64,000 bases of DNA, taken from positions 62,001-126,000 of the forward strand of contig NZ_KZ679041.1 of the NCBI RefSeq assembly GCF_003024195.1. Reading direction: 5' to 3'. This DNA comes from Streptomyces dioscori. Lineage in GTDB: Bacteria > Actinomycetota > Actinomycetes > Streptomycetales > Streptomycetaceae. Of the stretch, positions 28,731 through 37,256 are shown one piece after another. Each line of letters starts with the position of its first letter. The stretch's first letter is position 1. The notes beneath the pieces are model-generated. The model was given only the letters and a program-made list of their open reading frames with translations, had not been told where the DNA came from and did no database searches. Both the position numbers and the translations under genes were made by a program.

Positions 28731-29762
28731 TCAGCCGAACTGCTGCTCCAGGTCCTTCAGCTTGCGCTCAAGGGAATCGAGTCGAGGGAGGGCCATTGTG
28801 TCGTCCTCCGCGGTGAGATCGACTGTCCCCGAGTCCCCGCTTCGTCGGACCGGCTGCAACGAGGGTCGGGCGCGTGAAGGTAGTTCCGGCGTTGATATGG
28901 CAGGCTCCGAAGCGACCTGGGTGGCCGCTTGGGCCGGCTGGAGTTCCGCCTGACGGCCACCACGGCCGAGGGCGCCGCGGTGACCGCGGGTGATCGCCTT
29001 GATGCGGGCGCGGTCCAGCTTCTCCTGGTCGCGCCGGCGCAGGCGGTTCTGCTCCTTCTCGCGCTTGTCCTCGCGCACTTCCTCGACGGCCTCGTCCAGG
29101 CTGCGCACGTTCTCAAGGAGCATCAGCGACCAGGCGCCGTACGTCTCACGAGGGGCGCGCAGCCACCGTACGATCCGGATCTGGGGCAGCGGCCGGGGCA
29201 CCAGGCCCTGCTCACGCAGAGCGGCGCGACGGGTCTGCTTCAGCGCGCGGTCGAACAGGACTGCGGCCGACAGGGACATGCCGGCGAAGAAGTGCGGAGC
29301 GCCCGCGTGGCCGAGGCCCCGGGGGGCGTGCACCCAGTTGAACCAGGCGGCGGCGGCCGCGAACGTCCACACGAGTATGCGGGAGCCGAGCGCCGCGTCA
29401 CCGTGGCTGGCCTCGCGCACCGCGAGCACGGAGCAGAACATGGCCGCGCCGTCCAGGCCGAACGGCACCAGGTACTGCCAGCCGCCGGACAGGTTCAGAT
29501 TCTGCTCGCCGAAGCCGACCAGGCCGTGGAAGGAGAGTGCGGCGGCGACCGCGGCGCAGCAGAACAGCAGGACGTAGGAGGCGGTGCCGTAGACGGCCTC
29601 CTTGCGCCTGCGGCGTTCCTCGGTGCGCTCCCACGAGTCCTCGGCGTGGGTCTTCTCCCCGGCGCGCTTGCCACGCGCGAGCACCGCAACCGCCGCCAGC
29701 AGGCCCAGGAGCAGCACGGCGCCGGGTAGCAGCCAGTTCAGCGATATGTCGGTCAGTCTCAT
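28731..29762 (-). CDS. DUF2637 membrane protein
   Basis: This 343-residue protein starts at ATG 29762 behind AAGGGA. It has an N-terminal helix (about 7-30), then helices at about 58-80, 95-115 and 125-175 within the DUF2637 domain (ASYVLLFCCAAVAAALSFHG, FGLDGAAMFCSVLAVREAS). The cytoplasmic C-terminal half (about 200-343) is charged, with coiled-coil tendency (AVEEVREDKREKEQNRLRRR). DUF2637 proteins occur on Streptomyces chromosomes and mobile elements, some annotated as spread (Spd) proteins; the biochemical role is unknown. Here no other transfer gene is near, so a core chromosomal copy is more likely. Confidence 0.8.
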   Translation of the reverse strand: MRLTDISLNWLLPGAVLLLGLLAAVAVLARGKRAGEKTHAEDSWERTEERRRRKEAVYGTASYVLLFCCAAVAAALSFHGLVGFGEQNLNLSGGWQYLVPFGLDGAAMFCSVLAVREASHGDAALGSRILVWTFAAAAAWFNWVHAPRGLGHAGAPHFFAGMSLSAAVLFDRALKQTRRAALREQGLVPRPLPQIRIVRWLRAPRETYGAWSLMLLENVRSLDEAVEEVREDKREKEQNRLRRRDQEKLDRARIKAITRGHRGALGRGGRQAELQPAQAATQVASEPAISTPELPSRARPSLQPVRRSGDSGTVDLTAEDDTMALPRLDSLERKLKDLEQQFG

Positions 29763-30083
29763 CTGGGGTCCCTTGCATTGGGATAGGGCGTAACGCCCGT
29801 CATAGTGGCCCAATCCCGCGGGTCCTCAGGGGGTTTCGGGGCAAGAGGCCGCCAAGAGAGTGCAAGGGGATGCGCGTGGGCGGCATTCTCCTCGAACTGC
29901 CGCTTGAGGAGCGGGAGTTGAGTTCGAGTTAGATTACCCGTACGGGTGGTTCCACGGAAAGTTCCTGCGCCAAGTGAGGATATTGTGAACCAGCCGTGAC
30001 CTCAGTGCCCGCGTCCATGGCAAAGAACCCGGGACCAGGCCGAGTTGATCTTACTGGACGCGGAAGGTGATCTCGCGCGGGGC
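29763..30083. other. 321-nt intergenic region with a 12-bp perfect palindrome
   Basis: It holds the promoter of the DUF2637 gene. ACCCGTACGGGT at 29936-29947 is a perfect palindrome next to AGATT and is a candidate regulator site or part of a terminator for the FhuF-like gene ending at 30084. A TTCGAGT stretch nearby is not part of a tRNA. No gene found. Confidence 0.35.
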
Positions 30084-31034
30084 TCAGGCCGCCGCCGCGG
30101 CCGTCTCCGCCGCCTCCGCCGATCGGGCCGCTTCCGCTGCGTGGGCCGTCTCCGCGGCCGGGGCGGTCTCCGCCGTCCGGGCCGTCTCGGCCGTTTCGGC
30201 CGACTGGGCCGTCAGTTTCGCGATGCGCACGGCCTCGGTGTTGCGGGGGCAGTTGGCGCAGGTGTCCTCGGCGTCGAGGGTGTAGTAGAAGCAGCAACTG
30301 GCCCGGTCCCGGGTGGGCAGGCACTCGCCGTTCGAACCGGTCACCTCACGGAAGCCGGCCGTACCGACGTACGGCTTGACGGTGCCGGGGAACAGCTGCT
30401 CCAGCTCCCGCGTCGCGCGCTCCTGCTCGCCGAGCAGGCCGGCGACGTAATGAAGGCTCTCGACGACCTCGTCGGTGGCCATGGCCCACAGGGCGCGGCC
30501 CCGGCGCCTCATCCGCGGGCCGAAACCGCTCAGGACCGGCTCCAGATGCTCGGCGACGGAGGCCCGCACCTCGGCGCGCAGAGCCTCTTCGTCCCGGACG
30601 ACGCGGGCGCCGGGCAGTGTGGCCGCCGGGTCGTCCGGCAGGCAGGCGAACTCGCCGACCCGCACCGCGATACGGCCGGGCATGCGCTGGAAGGTGACGT
30701 CCTGTACGGGGAATCGGGGGACGCGGCGCAGCACGAACCACGGAACCGTGATCAGCAGACAGGCCGGCCAGGCGTACCGGTGCAGACCGAAGCTGGCGAT
30801 GACGTCCGGGCGGGCCCGCCGGCCGTGGTCGGCGAGCACCTGCTCGTCGTCCCACGCGAGATAGGTCTCGAACTCGGGTCCCGCCTCCGCGAGCCTCGCG
30901 ACCCCGACCCGCCCGTCGCCCGTCGGGGCGGGTTCGCCGGGGGCGAGCTCCGTCACACCCAGGGCCGGGAACACCTCGGTCATCCGCGTGTACGCCTCGG
31001 TGAGGGCCGAGCGGGCCGGGGCCGGAGCGGACAT
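30084..31034 (-). CDS. FhuF-like ferric siderophore reductase ([2Fe-2S] C-terminal domain)
   Basis: This 316-residue cytoplasmic protein ends its conserved part with CCFYYTLDAEDTCANCPR, the CC-x10-C-x2-C pattern that binds the unusual [2Fe-2S] cluster of FhuF-type reductases. These release iron from imported ferric siderophores. The N-terminal region (about 10-240) matches the IucA/FhuF-like fold of Streptomyces proteins. The last 45 residues are an Ala/Glu/Thr tail (AETAETARTAETAP) made of in-frame 9-bp repeats. ATG 31034 is used. An iron-box palindrome lies 27 nt upstream, so expression should rise in iron limitation. It is divergent from the GntR gene. Confidence 0.85.
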   Translation of the reverse strand: MSAPAPARSALTEAYTRMTEVFPALGVTELAPGEPAPTGDGRVGVARLAEAGPEFETYLAWDDEQVLADHGRRARPDVIASFGLHRYAWPACLLITVPWFVLRRVPRFPVQDVTFQRMPGRIAVRVGEFACLPDDPAATLPGARVVRDEEALRAEVRASVAEHLEPVLSGFGPRMRRRGRALWAMATDEVVESLHYVAGLLGEQERATRELEQLFPGTVKPYVGTAGFREVTGSNGECLPTRDRASCCFYYTLDAEDTCANCPRNTEAVRIAKLTAQSAETAETARTAETAPAAETAHAAEAARSAEAAETAAAAA

Positions 31035-31060
31035 GCGGGGACCCCGTTTCTCGATCTTCG

Positions 31061-31079
31061 ACAGGTAAGGCTTACCTTA
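31061..31079. promoter_or_regulatory. Iron box (DmdR/IdeR-type operator)
   Basis: ACAGGTAAGGCTTACCTTA matches the actinobacterial iron-box consensus TTAGGTTAGGCTAACCTAA at 14 of 19 positions and keeps its dyad symmetry. It lies between the FhuF-like start (31034) and the GntR start (31190), placed to block the FhuF-like promoter when Fe2+-bound DmdR is present. Confidence 0.8.
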
Positions 31080-31189
31080 CCCGATAGGGTCGAGGTTTAC
31101 CCTGTTCTGTCGGGGTCACGACGGACCCACCCGACATGGCCACCCGCACACCCACCACCAGCGCCGGCGCCAGCCCGGAGGAGGCTCCC

Positions 31190-32335
31190 GTGGAGAAGAC
31201 CGGTTCGCGTGGTCAGTCCGAGGGTGCTGCCCTGCGGGTGCCGCCGCAGGGACGCTCGGAGAGCCGTGGCGGCGGCAGTGGTGGCGGTACGTGGCAGCCA
31301 GGGGCCGGTCGGGGCGAGGCCTCCCGGGGCGGCCCCGCTGCCGTGACTCCGGCGGCTCCCGCCGCTCCCGTCGCGCACGCGGCCCGCGGTGAGCACACCC
31401 ACAGCGAGACTCCGATCCCCCAGCCGCGGGTGACGCGCGAGGGCGTACCGGACGCCCATGCGACCTCGGCTTCGACCTCGACCTCGGCTTCGGCTTCGGC
31501 CTTGGCGTCGGGAGTCCTGGGTGGTCCCGGGCGCGCCCCGGCATCAAGCGGAGCGCCGGGGGCTTCCGGCGCTGCCGAAGTCCCGGAGGCCCTGGGTGGG
31601 CCGGGCGCCACCGGTGACCGCGGTACGCCGTCGGGGCGCCGTGTGCCCGATGCCCGTACGGCCTCGGTCGGCCCCGTGTCCGGGCCCGTCTTCGCCGTCG
31701 CGGCTCCTCGGCCCGTGATTCAGCGGGTCTCCGTCCGCGGGCAGGTTCTTGACGCGTTGCGGTCCGCCCTCGTCGCCGGTGACCTCGCGCCCGGTGAGGT
31801 CTACTCCGCCCCCGCGCTCGGCGAACGCTTCGGTGTGTCGGCGACCCCCGTACGCGAGGCGATGCAGCAGCTCGCGAACGAGGGCGCGGTCGAGGTCGTG
31901 CCGAACCGCGGCTTCCGTGTGATCCGGCGCGGGGCCCGTGAACTGGCCGAGCTGGCCGAGATCCGGGCCCTCGTCGAGATGCCGGTGATGCTGCGGCTGA
32001 CCCGTACGGTGGCTGCGCCCTGCTGGGCGGAGCTGCGGCCGCTCGCCGACGCGACCGTGGCTGTGGCGGGCACCGGTGATCTCGCGCGCTACGCCGAGTC
32101 CGACCGGGCCTTTCACTCGGCGGTGCTTGCCTTGTCGGGCAACCGTCAGTTGGTGCAGCTCGCGGACGACCTCCACCGTCGTGCCCAGTGGCCGATGGCC
32201 GGGGCGCCCGGTCGGCGTCCGCGTGCCGACCTTCTCGCTGATGCGGCTCAGCACACGGCGTTGCTGGACGCGTTGTCCGACTCGGACGTTTCGGCTGCGC
32301 AGGCGTTGATACGGGAGCACTTCGCGGGCGTGTAG
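31190..32335 (+). CDS. GntR family regulator (FCD type) with disordered N-terminus
   Basis: This 381-residue regulator begins at GTG 31190 with GGAGGAGG (31177-31184) five bases upstream; an ATG at 31136 lacks a site. Residues 1-175 are low complexity (Gly, Ser, Pro, Ala; SASTSTSASASALAS) and unusual for the family. The winged helix is at about 185-250 (SVRGQVLDALRSALVAGDLA, GVSATPVREAMQQLANEGAV) followed by an FCD ligand domain to the end. It is divergent from the FhuF-like gene and might also feel the shared iron box, but no effector can be deduced. Confidence 0.87.
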   Translation: MEKTGSRGQSEGAALRVPPQGRSESRGGGSGGGTWQPGAGRGEASRGGPAAVTPAAPAAPVAHAARGEHTHSETPIPQPRVTREGVPDAHATSASTSTSASASALASGVLGGPGRAPASSGAPGASGAAEVPEALGGPGATGDRGTPSGRRVPDARTASVGPVSGPVFAVAAPRPVIQRVSVRGQVLDALRSALVAGDLAPGEVYSAPALGERFGVSATPVREAMQQLANEGAVEVVPNRGFRVIRRGARELAELAEIRALVEMPVMLRLTRTVAAPCWAELRPLADATVAVAGTGDLARYAESDRAFHSAVLALSGNRQLVQLADDLHRRAQWPMAGAPGRRPRADLLADAAQHTALLDALSDSDVSAAQALIREHFAGV

Positions 32336-32661
32336 CGGGTCCCCTCCGGGGGCGAGGGTGGGGTCGGGGTCGGGGTGTCGTTCGTCTGCGGGCCCGGTGG
32401 GGGCTGGTCGCGCAGTTCCCCGCGCCCCTAAAGGACGGCGGGTCTGCGTGTGCGGCGCTTGGAAGAGCTGGCGGGTCCGTGTGACCCGTACCCCTAAAGG
32501 ACGGCGGGTCCGCGTGTGCGGGGCCCGGAAGAGACGGCGGGTCCGTGTGCCCCGCGCCTCTGAAAGACGCCGGGTCCGCGTGTCCGGCCCCGCCCCGAAG
32601 AGGCAGCGGGGCTCTGTCGGGTCCGTGTGGGCCGTGCCCTAAGCGGTTGCGGGCGTGGGTG
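32336..32661. repeat. Intergenic region with dispersed repeat and 66-bp tandem units
   Basis: At about 32382-32440 lies a copy of the genome-wide repeat (GCGCAGTTCCCCGCGCCCCT, followed by AAAGGACG). Its end is then amplified: CCCCTAAAGGACGGCGGGTC starts at 32425 and 32491, and a diverged version (CCTCTGAAAGACGCCGGGTC) at 32557, so the period is 66 bp. The intervening GTGTGCGG and GGGTCCGTGTG blocks repeat too. Located between convergent GntR and TPR genes; likely noncoding. Confidence 0.85.
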
Positions 32662-33435
32662 TCATGCCGTGGCCGCAGGGGGCGTCAGTTGGTCCGCCAG
32701 CCATGTGGGTACTCCTCCCAGGAGTTTGAACAGGCGGCCCGCCTCCGCCCGGAGTCGGGCCGCCTCCGGTTCGGTCTCCGCGTCGGCGAGGGACGCCAGC
32801 GCCGGAGCCGTACCCACCAGGTAGCCCAACTCCTCACGGATGCGCAGGGATTCGGCGAAGCCGTGCCGCGCCTCCGCCAGCTCGCCCTCGCGCAGCGCGA
32901 GTCCCGCGAGGTGGCGCCAGGTGAAGGACAGCAGCAGCGGGTCGTCGTGCGCGGTGGCGCCCGCGTGGGCCCGGCGATAGGCCGCGCGCGCGGACTGCGG
33001 CGAGTGCGCCAGGTTCTCCGCGAGCAGCCCGCGCCTGAAGTCCAGCAGCGCCCGCCCCTTGGCGCCCGGCGCGATCAGGGCCGCCGCCCGGCCGAGCGCG
33101 GCCCGTGCCTCGTCGGCGCGGTCGCGGACCGCGAGCAGCGTGGACGCGTACGCGAGCTGCCCGCGCTCGCACGCCGCCGCCCCCCGCTCGTCGTCGCTCT
33201 GGGCCAGCGCCTCCGCCGTACGCAGCGCGTCCTCCGCCTCCGCCCAGCCCTGCTCGGTGTAGAGGCAGCGTTCGACGAGGAGTGACGCTCTCTGGAGAGC
33301 CGCCGATGCCGTGTTCGGTTCCAGGAGGGCCGCCGCGTCGGCCCAGCAGGCGCGTGAACGCAACCGCCATACCGCGGTCTGGAGTGGATCGTCCCCTGCA
33401 GCAGTTCCGTAACCAGACATGGCGGGATACGCCAC
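32662..33435 (-). CDS. TPR-like helical repeat protein
   Basis: This protein of about 257 residues is almost entirely alpha-helical, with helix pairs resembling tetratricopeptide repeats (WAEAEDALRTAEALAQ, ADEARAALGRAAALIA, SARAAYRRAHAGA, LAEARHGFAESLRIREELG). It probably acts as a protein-binding scaffold. The start is uncertain: GTG 33435 has GGGGAGGG at about 4 nt; ATG 33420 and GTG 33453 are alternatives. There is no signal peptide. The family occurs in actinomycetes without assigned function. Confidence 0.75.
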   Translation of the reverse strand: MAYPAMSGYGTAAGDDPLQTAVWRLRSRACWADAAALLEPNTASAALQRASLLVERCLYTEQGWAEAEDALRTAEALAQSDDERGAAACERGQLAYASTLLAVRDRADEARAALGRAAALIAPGAKGRALLDFRRGLLAENLAHSPQSARAAYRRAHAGATAHDDPLLLSFTWRHLAGLALREGELAEARHGFAESLRIREELGYLVGTAPALASLADAETEPEAARLRAEAGRLFKLLGGVPTWLADQLTPPAATA

Positions 33436-33625
33436 GTTGCCCTCCCCGAGCACGCCATTGAGCTGTTGAGTGGTGGCGGCATCTCAGCACGAATCAGCGC
33501 GCCCGGCCAAGGGGGTGGGTGAAGGATTTCACAAAGTCGTGGGGCGGAGAAGAGACTTGACGCCCGTCCAGGGCTCCCGATCACACCCCGACGGCGATGG
33601 CCGCGCCGCCCGCAGCGCTGTGACC

Positions 33626-35383
33626 TCAGCTCATCCGCAGCGCGAGGAAGAAGTCCAGCTTGTCCTCAAGGCGGGAAAGATCTCGGCCCGTCAACTGCTC
33701 GATACGCCCGACCCGATAGCGCAGCGTGTTGACGTGCAGATGCAGCCGGGCCGCGCAGCGCGTCCAGGACCCGTCGCAGTCGAGGAACGCCTCCAGCGTC
33801 GGGATCAGCTCGGCGCGGTGCCGCCGGTCGTACTCGCGGAGCGGGTCCAGCAGCCGCGCCGTGAAGGCGCGGCGTACGTCGTCCGGCACGAAGGGCAGCA
33901 GCAGTACGTGCGACGCCAGCTCCTGGTGGCCCGCCGCGCACACCCGCCCGGGCCTGGCCGCGGCCACCCGGCGTGCGTGCCGTGCCTCCTCCAGGGCGCC
34001 GCGCAGGCCCTCCGCCGAGTGCACGGCCGCGCTGACGCCCAGCGTGAGCCGCCCGTCGCCGTCGAGCCCGGCCGACAGCGGCTCGCGTACGGCCGCCAGG
34101 ATCGCGTCGGCGAGCAGGCCCGTCTCCGAGCCGTCGTGCTCCGAGGAGACGGCGGGCAGCGGGACGAGCGCGACGGCCTCGTCACCCGTGTGGGCGACCG
34201 CGATCCGGTCCGACGGCTCAGGGCCCGACGACAGCGGGTCGACGAGGATCTCCTCCAGGAGCGCCTGCGCCACCGGACCGCCCGCCAGTGCGCCCGCCGG
34301 CGCGCCCGCGGGCCCCTCGGCGCGTCTTCCCCCGGCGGCGGACTCGGCCGGGAATCCCGCGGGCCCGCCCTTCACCTCGTCCCATTCGACTCGCGCGACC
34401 ACGACCTGCCAGTGCGGGGCCGCGCCCAGCCCCGGCAGCAGCACGGGCGCCGCGACCCGCAGCCGCGCCGCGATCTCAGCGGGCGCGGCACCGGTCTGCA
34501 CCAGCTCAAGCACCTCCTGCGCGAGCCTGCGCCGCACGGTGCGCGCCGCGTCCCGGCGCTCCCGCTCCACGGCGATCAGCTGCGTCACGCCCTCCAGCAG
34601 GTCGAGCCGCTCCTCCGGCCAGTCCCCGGCGTCCGCCTCGACCGCGAGCAGCCACTCCGACAGCACCGTCTCGCGTACGTCCCGGGCACCCGCCGCCGTA
34701 CCGCGTCCGCCGCCGCGGACCGGGAACAGGGAATACGTGGCCGGGCCCACCGTCACCCGGTGCGGGCCGCGCCGGCCCGTGCGGACGGCCGCCAGGTGCT
34801 CACCGGCCAGGGTGGTGCACACATGGGCGGGCAGCTCGGTCTCCGCGAGCCGTGAGCCCGCGATCAGGCGCCCGGCGGGGGAGAGCACCCAGGCCCGCAG
34901 GTCCAGGTCGGAGCCCAGCAGGTCCAGGACCACGTCCGGGCCGCCGCCCGCCGGCCCGGAGGTCATCATCCGGCGGTGCCGGTCCACCACGGCCGCCAGG
35001 TCCCCGGCGCGCTCGCCCGACACCTGCCGCACGACGTGCTCGGTGATCGTCGCGAAGGCCACCGACTCGTTGACGGCGAACAGCGGCAGCCGGTGCTGCG
35101 CGCAGGCCGCCACCAGATCGTCCGGGACCGGGCCCAGCTCGGCCTCGCCCGCGGCCAGTGCCGTGACCCCGGCGCCCGCGAGGAGCCGTACGAAGGGCTC
35201 GGAGTCGGCCGGGCCACGACGCCAGGCGAGACCGGTGAGGACCAACTCACCGCCCGACAGATAGCGACTCGGGTCCCGCAGGTCCGTGGTCATCACGCCA
35301 CGCACCGTCCGGTCCAGCTCGTCCTGGCCGCCGAGCAGCCGCAGGCCCAGCGCGTCCGTGTCCAGCAGTGCGCGCAGCCGCAT
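33626..35383 (-). CDS. pucR: PucR-type transcriptional regulator of purine catabolism
   Basis: This 585-residue protein has an N-terminal PucR domain (about 1-125, beginning MRLRALLDTDALGLRLLGG), a middle GGDEF-like/CdaR region and a C-terminal PucR HTH (about 525-575: LHLHVNTLRYRVGRIEQLTG). In Bacillus, PucR controls purine degradation. Here it is divergent from the xanthine dehydrogenase operon at 35753, which supports that role. The Ala/Gly/Pro-rich stretch at about 345-370 (PAGAPAGALAGG) looks like an expanded linker. Confidence 0.92.
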   Translation of the reverse strand: MRLRALLDTDALGLRLLGGQDELDRTVRGVMTTDLRDPSRYLSGGELVLTGLAWRRGPADSEPFVRLLAGAGVTALAAGEAELGPVPDDLVAACAQHRLPLFAVNESVAFATITEHVVRQVSGERAGDLAAVVDRHRRMMTSGPAGGGPDVVLDLLGSDLDLRAWVLSPAGRLIAGSRLAETELPAHVCTTLAGEHLAAVRTGRRGPHRVTVGPATYSLFPVRGGGRGTAAGARDVRETVLSEWLLAVEADAGDWPEERLDLLEGVTQLIAVERERRDAARTVRRRLAQEVLELVQTGAAPAEIAARLRVAAPVLLPGLGAAPHWQVVVARVEWDEVKGGPAGFPAESAAGGRRAEGPAGAPAGALAGGPVAQALLEEILVDPLSSGPEPSDRIAVAHTGDEAVALVPLPAVSSEHDGSETGLLADAILAAVREPLSAGLDGDGRLTLGVSAAVHSAEGLRGALEEARHARRVAAARPGRVCAAGHQELASHVLLLPFVPDDVRRAFTARLLDPLREYDRRHRAELIPTLEAFLDCDGSWTRCAARLHLHVNTLRYRVGRIEQLTGRDLSRLEDKLDFFLALRMS

Positions 35384-35752
35384 CTCGTCGCCGCCGTTCT
35401 GTCTCGAAAAATTACGATGGATGGGGAACCGATGGAGGAGGTCGAACCGATGAAGGGGAGAGAGGAAGAGGACGGAGGAGGACTCATTCCGGCCGGTGGC
35501 CGGCGCGCAGCGGGCTGCGTCTGACGTTTCCCGGGGAAAGCCAAGAGGTTACTGATGACTTCCGTTCATACGAATCTACAAGATGCGCGCCCTGGCCAGC
35601 CAACTCCTTCATGGTTTCGGTGACTGACCCCGTTGGTGGAACGGGCTGTGTACTGACTCCCATCCACGTGAACACCTCATGAACGAGCCTGGGCCGCCGC
35701 ACACGATCTGGCTTGATCAGCACCATCAACGAGACGAAGAAGAGAGCCGGTC
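35384..35752. promoter_or_regulatory. Divergent promoter region of pucR and the xanthine dehydrogenase operon
   Basis: This 369-nt region includes TTTCCCGGGGAAA (35526-35538), a near-perfect palindrome, and direct repeats of AACCGATG around 35428-35452. A 24-codon ORF with a GGAGGAGG site starts at ATG 35450, but it is acidic and Gly-rich and I give it little weight. A regulator such as PucR would be expected to bind here; the precise site is unknown. Confidence 0.45.
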
Positions 35753-36643
35753 ATGGACTTCCTTCGCCCCGCCAGCTGGGAGGAAGCGCTCGCCGCGAAG
35801 GCAGCGCATCCCACAGCTGTGCCGATTGCGGGTGGCACCGACGTGATGGTCGAGATCAACTTCGACCACCGCCGGCCCGAGTACCTGCTGGACCTCAACC
35901 GCATCGGCGAGCTGGACGACTGGGAGGTCGGCGAGGAGTCGGTCCGCCTGGGCGCCTCGGTCCCCTACTCGGCGATCATGGACAACCTGCGCGGCGAGCT
36001 GCCCGGCCTGGCCCTGGCCTCCCACACCGTGGCCTCCCCGCAGATCCGCAACCGCGGGGGAGTCGGCGGCAACCTCGGCACCGCCTCCCCGGCCGGTGAC
36101 GCCCACCCCGCCCTCCTCGCGGCGGGCGCCGAGGTCGAGGCCGAGTCCGTCCGGGGCTCCCGGCTGATCCCGATCGACGCCTTCTACACCGGGGTGAAGC
36201 GCAACGCGCTCGCCCCCGACGAGCTGATCCGCGCCGTCCACATCAAGAAGGCGGACGGCCCGCAGCAGTACTCCAAGGTCGGCACCCGCAACGCCATGGT
36301 GATCGCGGTCTGCGCCTTCGGCCTCGCCCTGCACCCCGCCACCCGCACGGTCCGCACCGGCATCGGCTCGGCCGCGCCCACGCCCGTCCGGGCCAAGGCG
36401 GCGGAGGAATTCCTGAACGCGGCGCTCGAAGAGGGCGGCTTCTGGGACAACGGCAAGATCATCACCCCGTCGGTGGCCAAGCAGTTCGCCGAGCTGTGCT
36501 CCGGCGCCTGCAATCCCATCGACGACGTCCGGGGCACCGCGAGCTACCGCCGCCACGCGGTGGGCATCATGGCCCGCCGCACGCTGACCTGGACCTGGGA
36601 GTCGTACCGCGGCACCGCCGCCCGCACGGAGGGAGTCGCGTAA
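35753..36643 (+). CDS. Xanthine dehydrogenase FAD-binding subunit
   Basis: This 296-residue CoxM/CutM-type flavin subunit has the PCMH-type FAD domain: IAGGTDVMVEIN near the N-terminus and IRNRGGVGGNLGTASPAGD, the pyrophosphate-binding loop, at about 100-118, then the C-terminal CO_deh_flav domain. It passes electrons from the [2Fe-2S] subunit to NAD+ in oxidation of hypoxanthine/xanthine to urate. First gene of a three-subunit operon; its TAA stop overlaps the next ATG by one base. ATG 35753 is supported by AAGAGAG upstream. Confidence 0.95.
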   Translation: MDFLRPASWEEALAAKAAHPTAVPIAGGTDVMVEINFDHRRPEYLLDLNRIGELDDWEVGEESVRLGASVPYSAIMDNLRGELPGLALASHTVASPQIRNRGGVGGNLGTASPAGDAHPALLAAGAEVEAESVRGSRLIPIDAFYTGVKRNALAPDELIRAVHIKKADGPQQYSKVGTRNAMVIAVCAFGLALHPATRTVRTGIGSAAPTPVRAKAAEEFLNAALEEGGFWDNGKIITPSVAKQFAELCSGACNPIDDVRGTASYRRHAVGIMARRTLTWTWESYRGTAARTEGVA

Positions 36644-37254
36644 TGCGCGTCAGTTTCACGGTCAACGGCCGTCCGCAGGAAGCCGACGACGTGTGGGAGG
36701 GCGAGTCCCTGCTGTACGTGCTGAGGGAACGGATGGGCCTGCCGGGCTCGAAGAACGCCTGCGAGCAGGGCGAGTGCGGCTCCTGCACGGTCCGCCTGGA
36801 CAACGTTCCGGTGTGTTCCTGTCTGGTCGCGGCCGGGCAGGTCGAGGGCCGGGACGTCGTCACGGTCGAGGGCCTGGCGGACTTCGCCAAGCAGCGCGAG
36901 CAGCACGGCGGCTGCGCCTCCGAGGCCTCCGGAGCGTCCGCGGGCCCCGGCGCCTGCGGTACGCCCCTGGACGCGGCCAAGCGCTGGGAGGCGCGGCCCT
37001 CCGACTCACAGACCGGCGAGGGCGCCGAACTCGCCCCCATCCAGCAGGCGTTCATCGACGCCGGAGCCGTCCAGTGCGGCTTCTGCACCCCCGGCCTGCT
37101 GGTCGCGGCCGACGAGATGCTGGAGCGCAACCCCACCCCGACCGACGCGGACATCCGCGAGGCGCTCTCGGGCAACCTCTGCCGCTGCACCGGCTACGAG
37201 AAGATCATGGACGCGGTCCGCCTGGCGGCCGCCCGTCAGGGAGAGGCGGTCTGA
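36643..37254 (+). CDS. Xanthine dehydrogenase [2Fe-2S] subunit
   Basis: This 203-residue subunit carries two iron-sulphur clusters: a plant-ferredoxin-type one with C40, C45, C48 and C60 (CEQGECGSC), and a helical one with C145, C148, C180 and C182 (CGFC...LCRC). Typical relatives have about 160-170 residues; here residues about 84-125 form an extra segment between the cluster domains containing two more Cys (C91, C105) and many Gly/Ala/Ser. The gene sits between the flavin and molybdenum subunits and overlaps the former. Confidence 0.95.
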   Translation: MRVSFTVNGRPQEADDVWEGESLLYVLRERMGLPGSKNACEQGECGSCTVRLDNVPVCSCLVAAGQVEGRDVVTVEGLADFAKQREQHGGCASEASGASAGPGACGTPLDAAKRWEARPSDSQTGEGAELAPIQQAFIDAGAVQCGFCTPGLLVAADEMLERNPTPTDADIREALSGNLCRCTGYEKIMDAVRLAAARQGEAV

Positions 37255-37256
37255 CG

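Noticed and set aside
28731-29762. DUF2637 gene as evidence for an integrated conjugative element
   Set aside because: No replication, transfer FtsK-like, integrase or attachment-site features are nearby; chromosomal copies are common.
29917-29960. tRNA-like stretch with TTCGAGT
   Set aside because: No acceptor stem, anticodon arm or D arm can be built around it.
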